Source of the DNA: Streptomyces sp. B21-105
GTDB taxonomy: Bacteria; Actinomycetota; Actinomycetes; Streptomycetales; Streptomycetaceae
Reading direction: 5' to 3'
Length of the DNA stretch: 64,000 bases
NCBI RefSeq assembly: GCF_036898465.1
Contig: NZ_JARUMJ010000001.1
Coordinates: 3,410,001 to 3,474,000 of the forward strand
The position numbers were made by a program, and so were the translations under genes. A model generated the notes under the pieces. It was given only the letters and a program-made list of their open reading frames with translations, made no database searches and had not been told where the DNA came from. The number at the start of each line of letters is the position of its first letter. Position 1 is the first letter of the stretch. Positions 56,257 through 63,855 of this stretch are shown in pieces.

Positions 56257-57840
56257 TCACCCGTTGCGCGACCACCAGTCCAGGCGGATGCACAGCTTGC
56301 CGCCGAGCCAGTACTCGACCCAGTCGCCGAGGTCCATCGGCGTGCAGTTCACCGGGGGTTCGCCGGTGGGATCGGTGGTGGGCGGCTCGGTCGTGGGCGG
56401 GGTCGTCGGGTCCGTGGTGGGCGCCGGGGTCGTGGGCTCGGTGACCGGCTCGTCGGTGCGGCCGGACAGCAGCGAACGGTAGACGTCGGACGACCGCGGG
56501 TTCTGCCCGCACTGCCACACGCCGTGCGGGCAGTAGTCGGTCAGCGTGTTGTACAGCGGCCGGTGCTCGTCCATCCAGGCGATCATGCGCCGCATGTATT
56601 CGGCGTTGTCGCCGTTGCGGAAGAGTCCCCATTCGGGATAGGAAATGGGCTTGCCGTGGGATTTGGCGAAGTCCACGTGTGCCTGCAGCCCGTAGGGTTC
56701 ACTCACCTGCTCGTCGAAGGACAGACCGGTCGGCTGGTCGTACGAGTCCATTCCGATGATGTCGACCGTGTCGTCCCCCGGATAACACTCGGTCCACGGA
56801 ACGGCGTCCTTGCCGCGCGTCGGCGTGAAATCGAATCTGAATTTCTGGCCCGGCACCGCACGCATGGCGGTGACGATCCTGTTCCAGTACTTCTTCCAGG
56901 CCTCCGGGTCCGGCCCGCAGCGATGGGTGTACGTGATGCCGTTCATCTCCCAGCCGAGCACGATCACCGTGTCCGGCACCTTCAGCGCGACCAGCCGCTC
57001 GGCGAGAGCCGTGAAGTGGTGATCGAACTCGCCGTCCGCGCCCTGCCGCAGCAGCCGGCGCACCTCGGAGTCGGAGACGCCTTCCTCGTTGCGCTCCATC
57101 ATGGGCACGTTGAGGACGAGCATCCGGTCGTCCTTCTCCAGCCGCCAGTCCGCCCACACGTCGAGGAAGCCGGCCGGGCCCTCGATGTTGTGCCAGCGGT
57201 CGCCCGGCAGGTAGGTGTGGCCGACGCGCAGTTCGGACCCGCCCAGCCAGGCGCTGAGCTCGGCGATGCGGGCCACGCCGCTGGCTCCGTAGTCGAGGTA
57301 GGCGCCGAAGGCGGGGGCGGCGGCCTCGGTCGGCGGGGCCGGGGGCGTGGGGATCTGCACCGGGGACTCGCCCGGGGCCGGTGCCGGGGACTCGCCCGGG
57401 GTCTGTTCCGGACTCGCCTGTGCCTCCGGGGTGGTGGCCGGGGCGGGGACGGCTTGTTCGACCGCGGCGGGCGCCGGTTCGGGCGCGGCAGGCACGGGGA
57501 CGGCCGGAGTGGGCGTCGGGACGGTCGGGGCGGGTGCCGGTTCGGGTGCGGCGGGCATCGGGACGGTCGGGGCGGGAGCCGGTTCGGGTGCGGCGGGCAT
57601 CGGGACGGTCGGGGTGGGAGCCGGTTCGGGTGCGGCGGGCATCGGGACGGTCGGGGCGGGAGCCGGTTCGGGTGCGGCGGGCATCGGGACGGTCGGGGTG
57701 GGAGCGGGAGGATCGCCGACCCGCAGCACCCCCGAACCCGCGGCGAATCCAGGTCCGGACGCCAGGGCGGCCGACGCCGCGACGGCGGCCGCGACGACGG
57801 CAAGCCGCCGCGACCGTGCGCGTCGCTGTTGTGGAGTCAT
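56257..57840 (-). CDS. Secreted GH26-like glycoside hydrolase with a Pro repeat
   Basis: A 527-residue precursor. The signal peptide is at residues about 9-35 (RRLAVVAAAVAASAALAS...). A Pro/Ala/Glu-rich region (about 45-165) contains four 14-residue repeats of the VPMPAAPEPAP(A/T)PT type. The catalytic domain (about 180-450) is a TIM-barrel: VIVLGWEMNGITYTHRC supplies the acid/base Glu and KPISYPEWGLFRNGD the nucleophile Glu, as in GH26. A Thr/Pro linker follows, and a Cys-bearing C-terminal segment (VNCTPMDLGDWVEYW...KLCIRLDWW). It is encoded against the exopolysaccharide operon and could trim or release the polymer. Confidence 0.85.
   Translation of the reverse strand: MTPQQRRARSRRLAVVAAAVAASAALASGPGFAAGSGVLRVGDPPAPTPTVPMPAAPEPAPAPTVPMPAAPEPAPTPTVPMPAAPEPAPAPTVPMPAAPEPAPAPTVPTPTPAVPVPAAPEPAPAAVEQAVPAPATTPEAQASPEQTPGESPAPAPGESPVQIPTPPAPPTEAAAPAFGAYLDYGASGVARIAELSAWLGGSELRVGHTYLPGDRWHNIEGPAGFLDVWADWRLEKDDRMLVLNVPMMERNEEGVSDSEVRRLLRQGADGEFDHHFTALAERLVALKVPDTVIVLGWEMNGITYTHRCGPDPEAWKKYWNRIVTAMRAVPGQKFRFDFTPTRGKDAVPWTECYPGDDTVDIIGMDSYDQPTGLSFDEQVSEPYGLQAHVDFAKSHGKPISYPEWGLFRNGDNAEYMRRMIAWMDEHRPLYNTLTDYCPHGVWQCGQNPRSSDVYRSLLSGRTDEPVTEPTTPAPTTDPTTPPTTEPPTTDPTGEPPVNCTPMDLGDWVEYWLGGKLCIRLDWWSRNG
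57517..57706. repeat. 42-bp tandem repeat, 4.5 copies
   Basis: Four full 42-bp units at 57517-57558, 57559-57600, 57601-57642 and 57643-57684 plus a partial fifth, inside the GH26-like gene. They encode the 14-residue Pro/Ala stalk unit, and differences between copies are single bases. Confidence 0.93.
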
Positions 57841-58001
57841 GCCTGCTCCTTTCTCCACTCTCGCGTAACGCGCACTGCCCGCGCATTACTGACACTCAGT
57901 CATATGAAAGTCACACGAAAAGGAATGACGCCACCTCCGATACGGCTTTCGAGTGCCTTGATCGCCCGTATCGGTGAACCGAGCCGAAGGATCCGCTGAA
58001 A

Positions 58002-59351
58002 ATGCCTCAGTCGCTGCTCGACACCCGCGTCCCCGCCGTTCTCCTGCGGATCGACCGGAATCCCTTCCACCACGGCACGCTGGGCGCCGTGCGCTCGCTC
58101 GGCCGGGCCGGAATCGACGTGCACGTCGTCGCCGACGCGACCGGAAGTCCCGTGCGCGCCTCCCGTTTCGTACGCGAGTCGCATCCCCCGCCGCCGCCCG
58201 GCGCCACCCACGCCGACATCGCCGCCGCCCTGCTGCGGGTGGCGACCCGCGTCGAACGGCCCGCCGTGCTCATCCCGATGGACGACGCCGGCGCGATCGC
58301 GGTGAGCCGGCGGCGCGCCGAGCTGGCGCCCGCCTATCTGCTGCCGCAGCAGCCCGGTGCGGTGCCCGAACGGGTCGCCGACAAGGCGGAACTGGTCGCC
58401 CTGTGCGCGGCGGCGGACGTGCCGCACCCGCTCACGGTGATCCCCGACAGCGCGGCACAGGCAGCCTCCGAGGCCTGGCGGCTTGGCCTGCCGGTGGTGG
58501 CGAAGTGGAGCCGGCCCTGGCTGCTCCCCGCCGGTTCGGGGCTGCGCAGCACGGCGCTGGTGCGCTCCCCGCGGGAAGCGCGCGAACTGTATCTGCGCAC
58601 CGAGGAGGCGGGCAGCCGGCTGCTCCTCCAGGCCTTCCTGCCACCTGGTCCCGACCGTGACTGGTTCTTCCACGGGTACGCCGACCGCTCCGGCGCCCTA
58701 CGGGCCGGCGGTCCCGGCCGCAAGCTGTGCGCGTGGCCGCGCGGGGCGGGGCTCACCGCGGTCGGCGAGTGGACGGAGAACCCCGAGGTGCGCGCGCACG
58801 CCGAGCGGCTCGTCGGCACCCTCGGCTACCGAGGCATCCTCGACCTCGACTTCCGCCGCTGCGGCGGCACCGGCGAGTACCACCTGCTCGACTTCAACCC
58901 ACGCCCGGGCGCCCAGTTCCGGCTCTTCACCGACTCCGCCGGAGTGGACGTCGTCCGCGCACAGCACCTGGACCTGACGCACCGTCCGCTGCCCGCCGGG
59001 GAGCCACAGCCCGGACGGACGTTCGTCGTGGAGAACTATGCGCCGCTGGCCGCGCTGCGACCGACGCGCCGGGGCCGCGAACTGGCCTGGCACACGGGCG
59101 ACGACACCGCTCCCGGCCGGGCCATGTGGGGACTGTGGGGCGCGCACGTCGTGCGCCGACTGCTCCACCGTTTGCGCGGGCTGGGCCCGGCGGCCGCCGC
59201 CGGGGACGGGCCCCGCGTGGTCCGCCAGTCACCGCCGCCCCCGTCCTCCCTGACCCGCCTGCGCACCCAGACCGGACCCGCCGGACAGCGCGGGCGCACC
59301 GCACCGGCCGCGGCCGGACCGACCGACGACGAGAAAGCGAGCAGCTGCTGA
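58002..59351 (+). CDS. ATP-grasp carboxylate-amine ligase-like protein
   Basis: A 449-residue enzyme. The N-terminal Rossmann-like part (GTLGAVRSLGRAGIDVHVVAD) is followed by the ATP-grasp core: DKAELVALCAAADVPHP, then VVAKWSRPWLL, LLLQAFLPPGPDRDWFFHGY and the Mg-binding HLLDFNPRPGAQFRLFTDSA. The last 80 residues are Pro/Arg-rich and probably disordered. Such proteins join amino acids or amines to carboxylates. Paired with a flavoprotein beside polysaccharide genes, it may modify uronic acids or make a substituent. It ends in TGATG overlapping the next gene. Confidence 0.87.
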   Translation: MPQSLLDTRVPAVLLRIDRNPFHHGTLGAVRSLGRAGIDVHVVADATGSPVRASRFVRESHPPPPPGATHADIAAALLRVATRVERPAVLIPMDDAGAIAVSRRRAELAPAYLLPQQPGAVPERVADKAELVALCAAADVPHPLTVIPDSAAQAASEAWRLGLPVVAKWSRPWLLPAGSGLRSTALVRSPREARELYLRTEEAGSRLLLQAFLPPGPDRDWFFHGYADRSGALRAGGPGRKLCAWPRGAGLTAVGEWTENPEVRAHAERLVGTLGYRGILDLDFRRCGGTGEYHLLDFNPRPGAQFRLFTDSAGVDVVRAQHLDLTHRPLPAGEPQPGRTFVVENYAPLAALRPTRRGRELAWHTGDDTAPGRAMWGLWGAHVVRRLLHRLRGLGPAAAAGDGPRVVRQSPPPPSSLTRLRTQTGPAGQRGRTAPAAAGPTDDEKASSC

Positions 59352-60595
59352 TGTACGACCTGCTGGTGGTGGGAGCGGGCCCGTACGGCCTGTCCATCGC
59401 GTCGCACGCCGCGGACGCCGGGCTGAGCCTGCGCGTCTTCGGCCGGCCGATGGCCTCCTGGCGCGACAACATGCCGGGCGGGATGTTCCTCAAGTCCGAG
59501 CCGTGGGCGTCCAACCTGTCGGACCCGGCGGCCCGCTGGCGGCTCGACGCGTACTGCGCGACCCGGGGCATGACGGCCCGTCACGGAGAGCCGATCCCCG
59601 TGGAGACGTTCGCCGAGTACGGCCTGTGGTTCGCCCGCAACGCCGTCCCCGAGGTGGACGAGCGCACGGTGGTCCGCGTCGCGGCGCTGCCCGGTGGCTT
59701 CGAGGCGGTCACCGAGGACGGCGAGACCGTGCAGGCCCGCACGGTCGCTCTCGCGGTCGGGGTGATGCCGTTCGTGGAGATCCCCGCGGCCCTGCGCGGG
59801 CTGCCGTCCTCGCTCGTCTCGCACAGCAGCCACCACGGCGACCTCGAACGCTTCCGCGGCCGGGACGTCACCGTGATCGGCGGCGGGCAGGCCGCCCTCG
59901 AGACGGCCGCGCTGCTCGCCGAACAGGGCACCCGGGTCCGCGTGCTGGCCCGCTCCGACCGGCTGCGCTGGAACGACGTCCCGCCGCCCTGGGAACGCCC
60001 GTGGTGGCGGTCGGCCCGCTCCCCGCACAGCGGCCTCGGCTGCGGCTGGCGCAACTGGTTCTACGCCGAACGCCCCGGCCTCTACCGGCGGCTCCCGGAG
60101 CCGACCCGCGCACGGATCGCGGCGACGGCGCTCGGACCGGCCGGCGCCTGGTGGGTGCGCGACCGGGTGGAGGGCGCCGTGGAGGTGTGCCTCGACCACG
60201 AGGTGACGGCGGCGGTCGCGGCGGACGGCGGAGTGCGGCTGGACGTGACGGGCGCGGAGCCCTTCGAGACCGAGCACGTGATCGCGGCCACCGGCTTCCG
60301 GGCGACCCGCGATCGGCTCGGACTCCTCTCCGGCCCGCTGCGCGACGCACTGGCCACGGTGGCCGACGGCTCCCCCGAGGTGGGCCGGGACTTCGAGTCG
60401 TCCTGCCCCGGACTGTTCATGGCCGGCCTGGTCACGGCCGCCGGGTTCGGGCCGGCGATGCGTTTCGTGCACGGCGCGACCTTCACGGCGGGGACGCTCG
60501 TGCAGGGCGTGCAACGCCGGCTGCGCACAGGGCTGTCGGGCGGGGCGATCCCGGCGCCGGGCCGACGCGGGGCGGCGGAGTCCGTGCGGCGCTGA
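59351..60595 (+). CDS. FAD/NAD(P)-binding oxidoreductase
   Basis: A 414-residue class-B-like flavoprotein monooxygenase/oxidoreductase. FAD Rossmann motif VVGAGPYGLSIASHA at the N-terminus; NAD(P) Rossmann motif VIGGGQAALETAALLAEQG near residue 178; VIAATGFRATRD near 317; and a C-terminal SCPGLFMAGLV that lines the FAD. The ATG shares a base with the ATP-grasp stop, so the two act as one unit. A role in oxidising or N-hydroxylating an amine or amino acid for the ligase partner is reasonable but unproved. Confidence 0.87.
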   Translation: MYDLLVVGAGPYGLSIASHAADAGLSLRVFGRPMASWRDNMPGGMFLKSEPWASNLSDPAARWRLDAYCATRGMTARHGEPIPVETFAEYGLWFARNAVPEVDERTVVRVAALPGGFEAVTEDGETVQARTVALAVGVMPFVEIPAALRGLPSSLVSHSSHHGDLERFRGRDVTVIGGGQAALETAALLAEQGTRVRVLARSDRLRWNDVPPPWERPWWRSARSPHSGLGCGWRNWFYAERPGLYRRLPEPTRARIAATALGPAGAWWVRDRVEGAVEVCLDHEVTAAVAADGGVRLDVTGAEPFETEHVIAATGFRATRDRLGLLSGPLRDALATVADGSPEVGRDFESSCPGLFMAGLVTAAGFGPAMRFVHGATFTAGTLVQGVQRRLRTGLSGGAIPAPGRRGAAESVRR

Positions 60596-60630
60596 GCGCG
60601 GCACGGGCCTGTCGGGTGGACGCGGCAGAA

Positions 60631-60685
60631 GGGCCTGTCGGTGGATCAGGTCGCAGCCATTGCGATCTGATCCACCGGCAGGCCC
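60631..60685. terminator. 25-bp near-perfect hairpin between convergent genes
   Basis: Positions 60631-60655 pair with 60661-60685 over 25 bp with only two G-T wobbles and a 5-nt loop. It lies between the flavoprotein stop and the long-chaplin stop. It is far longer than a normal Streptomyces terminator, so it may also act as a folded RNA or be a decayed small element. Confidence 0.85.
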
Positions 60686-60734
60686 AGGGTGTGGCGTGGA
60701 CGCCGGCCGCGCGGGCGGTCGGCACCGGGTGCGT

Positions 60735-61931
60735 TCAGCGCCGGGAGGCGGCCCTGCCTCGCCGGTACAGCACGACGCCGCCCGCGATCAGCGCCGCGCT
60801 GACGCCGGAGGCGGCCAGCAGCGCCGCGTTGTCCCTGCCGGTGTGCGGCAGCTCGGGCGGGGTGTGCCCGCCGCCACCGCCGTTGTGCGGGGGCGCGGTG
60901 TGCTCGCCGCCGGGGGGCGTGCTGTGCCCGCCGTGCGGGGGCGGGGTGCTGTGCCCGCCTCCGGGCGGAGGCGTGCTGTGACCCCCGTGCGGAGGCGGTG
61001 TCGAGTGCCCGCCGTGCGGGGGCGGGGTGCTGTGGCCTCCGGGCGGGGGCGGGGTCGAGTGCCCGCCGTGCGGGGGCGGGGTGCTGTGGCCTCCGCCGGG
61101 AGGCGTCCAGTGGCCGCCGCCGGGAGGTGTCGAGTGACCCCCGCCGTGAGGAGAGCTGTGACCCCCGCCGGGAGGCGTCCAGTGACCCCCGCCGGGAGGC
61201 GTCGAGTGGCCCCCGCCGGGAGGCGTCGAGTGACCCCCGCCGTGAGGAGAGCTGTGACCCCCGCCGGGAGGCGTCCAGTGACCCCCGCCGGGAGGTGTCG
61301 AGTGCCCCCCGCCGGGAGGAGAGCTGTGACCGCCGTGCGGAGGGTGGGTGGAGTGGCCTCCGCCGGGAGGCGTCGAGTGGCCGCCACCGGACGGGGTGCC
61401 GTGGCCGTGACCGCCGCCCGGAGGCGTGTGGCCTCCGCCGCCGCACGTGTCGCCGTAGCCACCGCAGTCGTCTCCGTGCCCGTGGCCGCCCTGACCGGAG
61501 CCGCCGTATCCGGAGTCGCTGTAACCCGGCTCCTCGTCGCCGGAGTCGCCGTAACCCGGCTCGTCCTCGTCGGAGTCCCCGTAACCGGAGTCGCCGTAAC
61601 CCGGCTCCTCGTCGCCGGAGTCGCCGTAACCGGACTCCTCGTCGTCGGAGTCGTCGTGCGGTGTCCCGTGCGCGCGGTTGGCGCCGGCATGCGCGGCGCA
61701 GGCGTTGCCGAACGCGGGGTCGAGCGCGGCGATGACGTCGGCCGAGTTCCCGCAGACCTTCAGCGGGATGTGCAGCGGGGCCTCGACGTGGTTGCCCGCG
61801 AGGGATCCTGGTGAACTGTTGGCCGCCCCCACGGCGTTCGCGTCGGCGAGGGCGTAGCCGCCCCCGCACAGGGACAGAATGCTCGTCGCGGCGGCGGCCG
61901 CGACCATTCCCCTGCTCAGGGTCTGTCGCAA
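60735..61931 (-). CDS. Long chaplin with a His/Pro repeat stalk and an LPXTG signal
   Basis: A 398-residue wall-anchored chaplin. The TTG start at 61931 (AGGAAG 9 nt upstream) opens LRQTLSRGMVAAAAATSILS, the usual long-chaplin signal peptide, cut near residue 29. One chaplin domain (about 30-82) holds Cys60 and Cys78. An acidic Gly-Tyr-Asp-Ser-Glu repeat follows, then about nineteen His-Ser/Trp-Thr/Ser-Pro-Pro-Gly-Gly-Gly octapeptide-like units (about 150-350). The sortase signal LPHTG starts near residue 361, with a hydrophobic helix and the tail YRRGRAASRR. S. coelicolor long chaplins have two chaplin domains and LAXTG, so this layout differs. Confidence 0.88.
   Translation of the reverse strand: MRQTLSRGMVAAAAATSILSLCGGGYALADANAVGAANSSPGSLAGNHVEAPLHIPLKVCGNSADVIAALDPAFGNACAAHAGANRAHGTPHDDSDDEESGYGDSGDEEPGYGDSGYGDSDEDEPGYGDSGDEEPGYSDSGYGGSGQGGHGHGDDCGGYGDTCGGGGHTPPGGGHGHGTPSGGGHSTPPGGGHSTHPPHGGHSSPPGGGHSTPPGGGHWTPPGGGHSSPHGGGHSTPPGGGHSTPPGGGHWTPPGGGHSSPHGGGHSTPPGGGHWTPPGGGHSTPPPHGGHSTPPPPGGHSTPPPHGGHSTPPPHGGHSTPPPGGGHSTPPPHGGHSTPPGGEHTAPPHNGGGGGHTPPELPHTGRDNAALLAASGVSAALIAGGVVLYRRGRAASRR
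60880..61430. repeat. 24-27-bp tandem repeats of the chaplin stalk
   Basis: About nineteen imperfect units encode His-Ser-Thr-Pro-Pro-Gly-Gly-Gly and variants (Trp for Ser, Pro-His-Gly-Gly, an extra Pro). Higher-order duplication is visible: HSSPHGGG-HSTPPGGG and HWTPPGGG blocks recur as a set. Bounds are approximate. Confidence 0.88.
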
Positions 61932-61963
61932 TCTCGTGGTCTTCCTGCTCGGAGAAGTGGGAA

Positions 61964-62005
61964 GGGCCGGCCTCGGACCACACGGAAGTCGTCCAAGGCC
62001 GGCCC
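61964..62005 (-). terminator. Hairpin between the two chaplin genes
   Basis: GGGCCGGCCT (61964-61973) pairs with AGGCCGGCCC (61996-62005), and GGAC/GTCC extends the stem inside. It lies downstream of the short chaplin and within the leader of the long chaplin, so it could terminate the first or attenuate the second. Confidence 0.75.
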
Positions 62006-62038
62006 GGACCCGGCTGAAAGGCCGGGAATGACGTTTCG

Positions 62039-62266
62039 TCAGTCGTTGATGCAGAAGTTGCCGCCGGCCGGGTTCAGAGCGGCGATGACGTTGATCGAGT
62101 TGCCGCACACGTTGATCGGAATGTGGATCGGAATCTGGACGATGTTGCCGGACAGGACACCCGGCGAGCCGATGGCAGCGGCGTTGGCACCGGCGTCGGC
62201 GAAGGCGGGGGCGGCCCCGCCCAGGGCCAGGATCAGACCCGCGACAACAGCAGCACTCTTCTTCAT
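62039..62266 (-). CDS. Short chaplin
   Basis: A 75-residue coat protein. The signal peptide MKKSAAVVAGLILALGG... is cut near AFADAGAN. The chaplin domain reads AAAIGSPGVLSGNIVQIPIH, then INVCGNSINVIAALNPAGGN, and ends FCIND, with both Cys. Start ATG 62266 follows AGAAGGGAAA. It is tandem with the long chaplin, in the position of chpD/chpA in S. coelicolor, but I cannot say which paralogue it is. No BldN-like element at the expected distance was found. Confidence 0.92.
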   Translation of the reverse strand: MKKSAAVVAGLILALGGAAPAFADAGANAAAIGSPGVLSGNIVQIPIHIPINVCGNSINVIAALNPAGGNFCIND

Positions 62267-62722
62267 GGGTTTCCCTTCTCTGCGGTCATGCCTAGATGAC
62301 GGTCGAAACCGAGCGAACGCAACTGGAACGGCTCGCACCATGACTCGCAGGCTGCAAACGACAGATGGACGATCGAAGAAACTCAGAAACGCGTGCCGTC
62401 CGGTTATTCACTCGAACGCCTTCATACAATTGACCCGCCGGACCCAACAGGGAGAAACGATTCGCCTGAGCGGCGCAGCAGAAATTGACAGAACATCAGG
62501 GAAATCGCCGGGAGAAGAACGAAGCCGGACGGTCCGCCGAAAGAGGCAGGGACCGTCCGGCGAGCGGTGCCGGGGAGGGCGTCAGCCGTTGGCCACGCCG
62601 TTGCCGCCCACCACTGAGTCCGACGTGGTGAACGGGTTCTTTTCCTGGGCCCCCGGGTGGATTCTCCACCCGGGCAGCGGGCCGCCGGATCATCGGCGGC
62701 CCGCTGTTCTAGCGTGCGGCGC
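62267..62722. other. 456-bp region with a possible gene remnant and two hairpins
   Basis: The part near the short chaplin is A+T-richer and should hold its promoter. From about 62582 to 62690 the reverse strand can be read as IHPGAQEKNPFTTSDSVVGG then NGVANG and a stop at 62582-62584, with no start codon before an upstream stop. It looks like the 3' end of a small secreted-protein gene. Two perfect hairpins follow at 62652-62674 (10-bp arms CCCGGGTGGA) and 62677-62704 (11-bp arms GCGGGCCGCCG), just before the LCP gene. Confidence 0.4.
62652..62704. terminator. Two back-to-back perfect hairpins
   Basis: Stem one: 62652-62661 with 62665-62674. Stem two: 62677-62687 with 62694-62704, loop GATCAT. 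They lie 18 nt before GTG 62723 of the LCP gene. Being so close to a start codon, they may control its translation or mark the end of the decayed gene. Confidence 0.7.
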
Positions 62723-63751
62723 GTGACGACGAAGAGAAACCTACTGCCACGTCGGCTGGCGATTCCCTCAATCGTCCTGGCCGCCACCGGCGCACTGCTC
62801 GGCTCCTCCGTGCTCTCCGGCCGGGAGCACTCCCCGCGCGCGATGAACGTCCTGGTGATGGGCACCGACGAACGGGACACCATCTCCGCCGACGAGAAGC
62901 ACAAGTTCCACGCCGGCGGCCAGGCCTGCGGCTGCACGGACGTCCTGATGCTGATCCATCTCTCGGCGCGGCGGGACCGAGTCAGCGTGATCGGCCTGCC
63001 CCGTGACTCCTGGGCGAACATCCCGCAGTACCGCGCCCCGGACGGCAAGCAGCGCAAGGCGCATTCGGCGAAGCTCAACGCCGCGTACCAGGAAGGCGGC
63101 GCGGAGCTCACCGTCAAGACCGTCGAGTCCATGACCGGGCTGAACGTCGACCGGTTCGTCCAGGTGGACTTCCGGCGCTTCATGGACTCCGTGAACGAGG
63201 TCGGCGGCGTCGAGGTGTGCACGCCGCGGCGACTGAAGGACCTCGCCACCGGCATGGACCTCAAGCCGGGCAAGCACCGGCTCGGCGGCGGGCAGTCGCT
63301 GCAGTACGTTCGCTCGCGGCACGTCGACACCAGCGCCGACCTCGGCCGCATCCAGCGTCAGCAACGCTTCCTGTTCCAGTCGTTGCGCGAGGTGCAGGAA
63401 CGCAAGCTGCTCGGCGACCCGCGGCGCACCCTGCACCTGATGCGCACCCTCCTCGGGAGCGGCTCGCAGGGGTTCTCGCTGAACGAGCTCGTCCAGGAGG
63501 CGGCGGCGCTGCGCAGGCTGCCGGACGCGGCGACGGAGTTCACGACCGTGCCGATCGGCGGATTCGCCCCGGCCTCGGTGGGCATCGGTTCGGCGCTGGC
63601 CTGGGACGACCGGAAGACGGACGCGCTCTTCAAGAAGGTGCACCAGGACCAGCCGCTGCTCGCCCGGGGCGAGAACCCCGGGCCGAAGGATCCGCCGACC
63701 ATTCTCGGCAGCACGGTGCCGGTGCGCGGGGGCACGTACGCGTGCAGGTGA
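62723..63751 (+). CDS. LytR-CpsA-Psr (LCP) wall-polymer ligase
   Basis: A 342-residue membrane-anchored phosphotransferase that attaches lipid-linked glycopolymers to peptidoglycan. One N-terminal helix (AIPSIVLAATGALLGSSVLS) precedes the LCP domain: MNVLVMGTDERD, DVLMLIHLSARRDRVSVIGLPRDSW (the conserved Arg-Asp), the Arg-rich pocket near VQVDFRRFMDSVNEVGGVEV, and SLQYVRSRHVDTSADLGRIQRQQ. There is no C-terminal LytR_C domain. It is a natural partner for the exopolysaccharide operon 2 kb away, possibly anchoring its product. Start GTG 62723. Confidence 0.93.
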   Translation: MTTKRNLLPRRLAIPSIVLAATGALLGSSVLSGREHSPRAMNVLVMGTDERDTISADEKHKFHAGGQACGCTDVLMLIHLSARRDRVSVIGLPRDSWANIPQYRAPDGKQRKAHSAKLNAAYQEGGAELTVKTVESMTGLNVDRFVQVDFRRFMDSVNEVGGVEVCTPRRLKDLATGMDLKPGKHRLGGGQSLQYVRSRHVDTSADLGRIQRQQRFLFQSLREVQERKLLGDPRRTLHLMRTLLGSGSQGFSLNELVQEAAALRRLPDAATEFTTVPIGGFAPASVGIGSALAWDDRKTDALFKKVHQDQPLLARGENPGPKDPPTILGSTVPVRGGTYACR

Positions 63752-63824
63752 GGGGGGCGCACGGTGGGTGCGGCCGGTGCGCTGGGCCGATCGGGGCACG
63801 CTACGCAATCCCGGTCGGAGGCGG

Positions 63825-63843
63825 GCCTTGTCGATCACAAGGC
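63825..63843. terminator. Short hairpin between convergent genes
   Basis: GCCTTGT (63825-63831) pairs with ACAAGGC (63837-63843) around CGATC, between the LCP stop and the stop of the next reverse-strand gene. Confidence 0.65.
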
Positions 63844-63855
63844 TCCTCCCCGCTC

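Noticed and set aside
60880..61430. A possible CRISPR-like array of regular repeats
   Set aside because: Units are 24-27 bp with no unique spacers, stay in frame, and encode the His/Pro stalk of the long chaplin; no cas gene is nearby.
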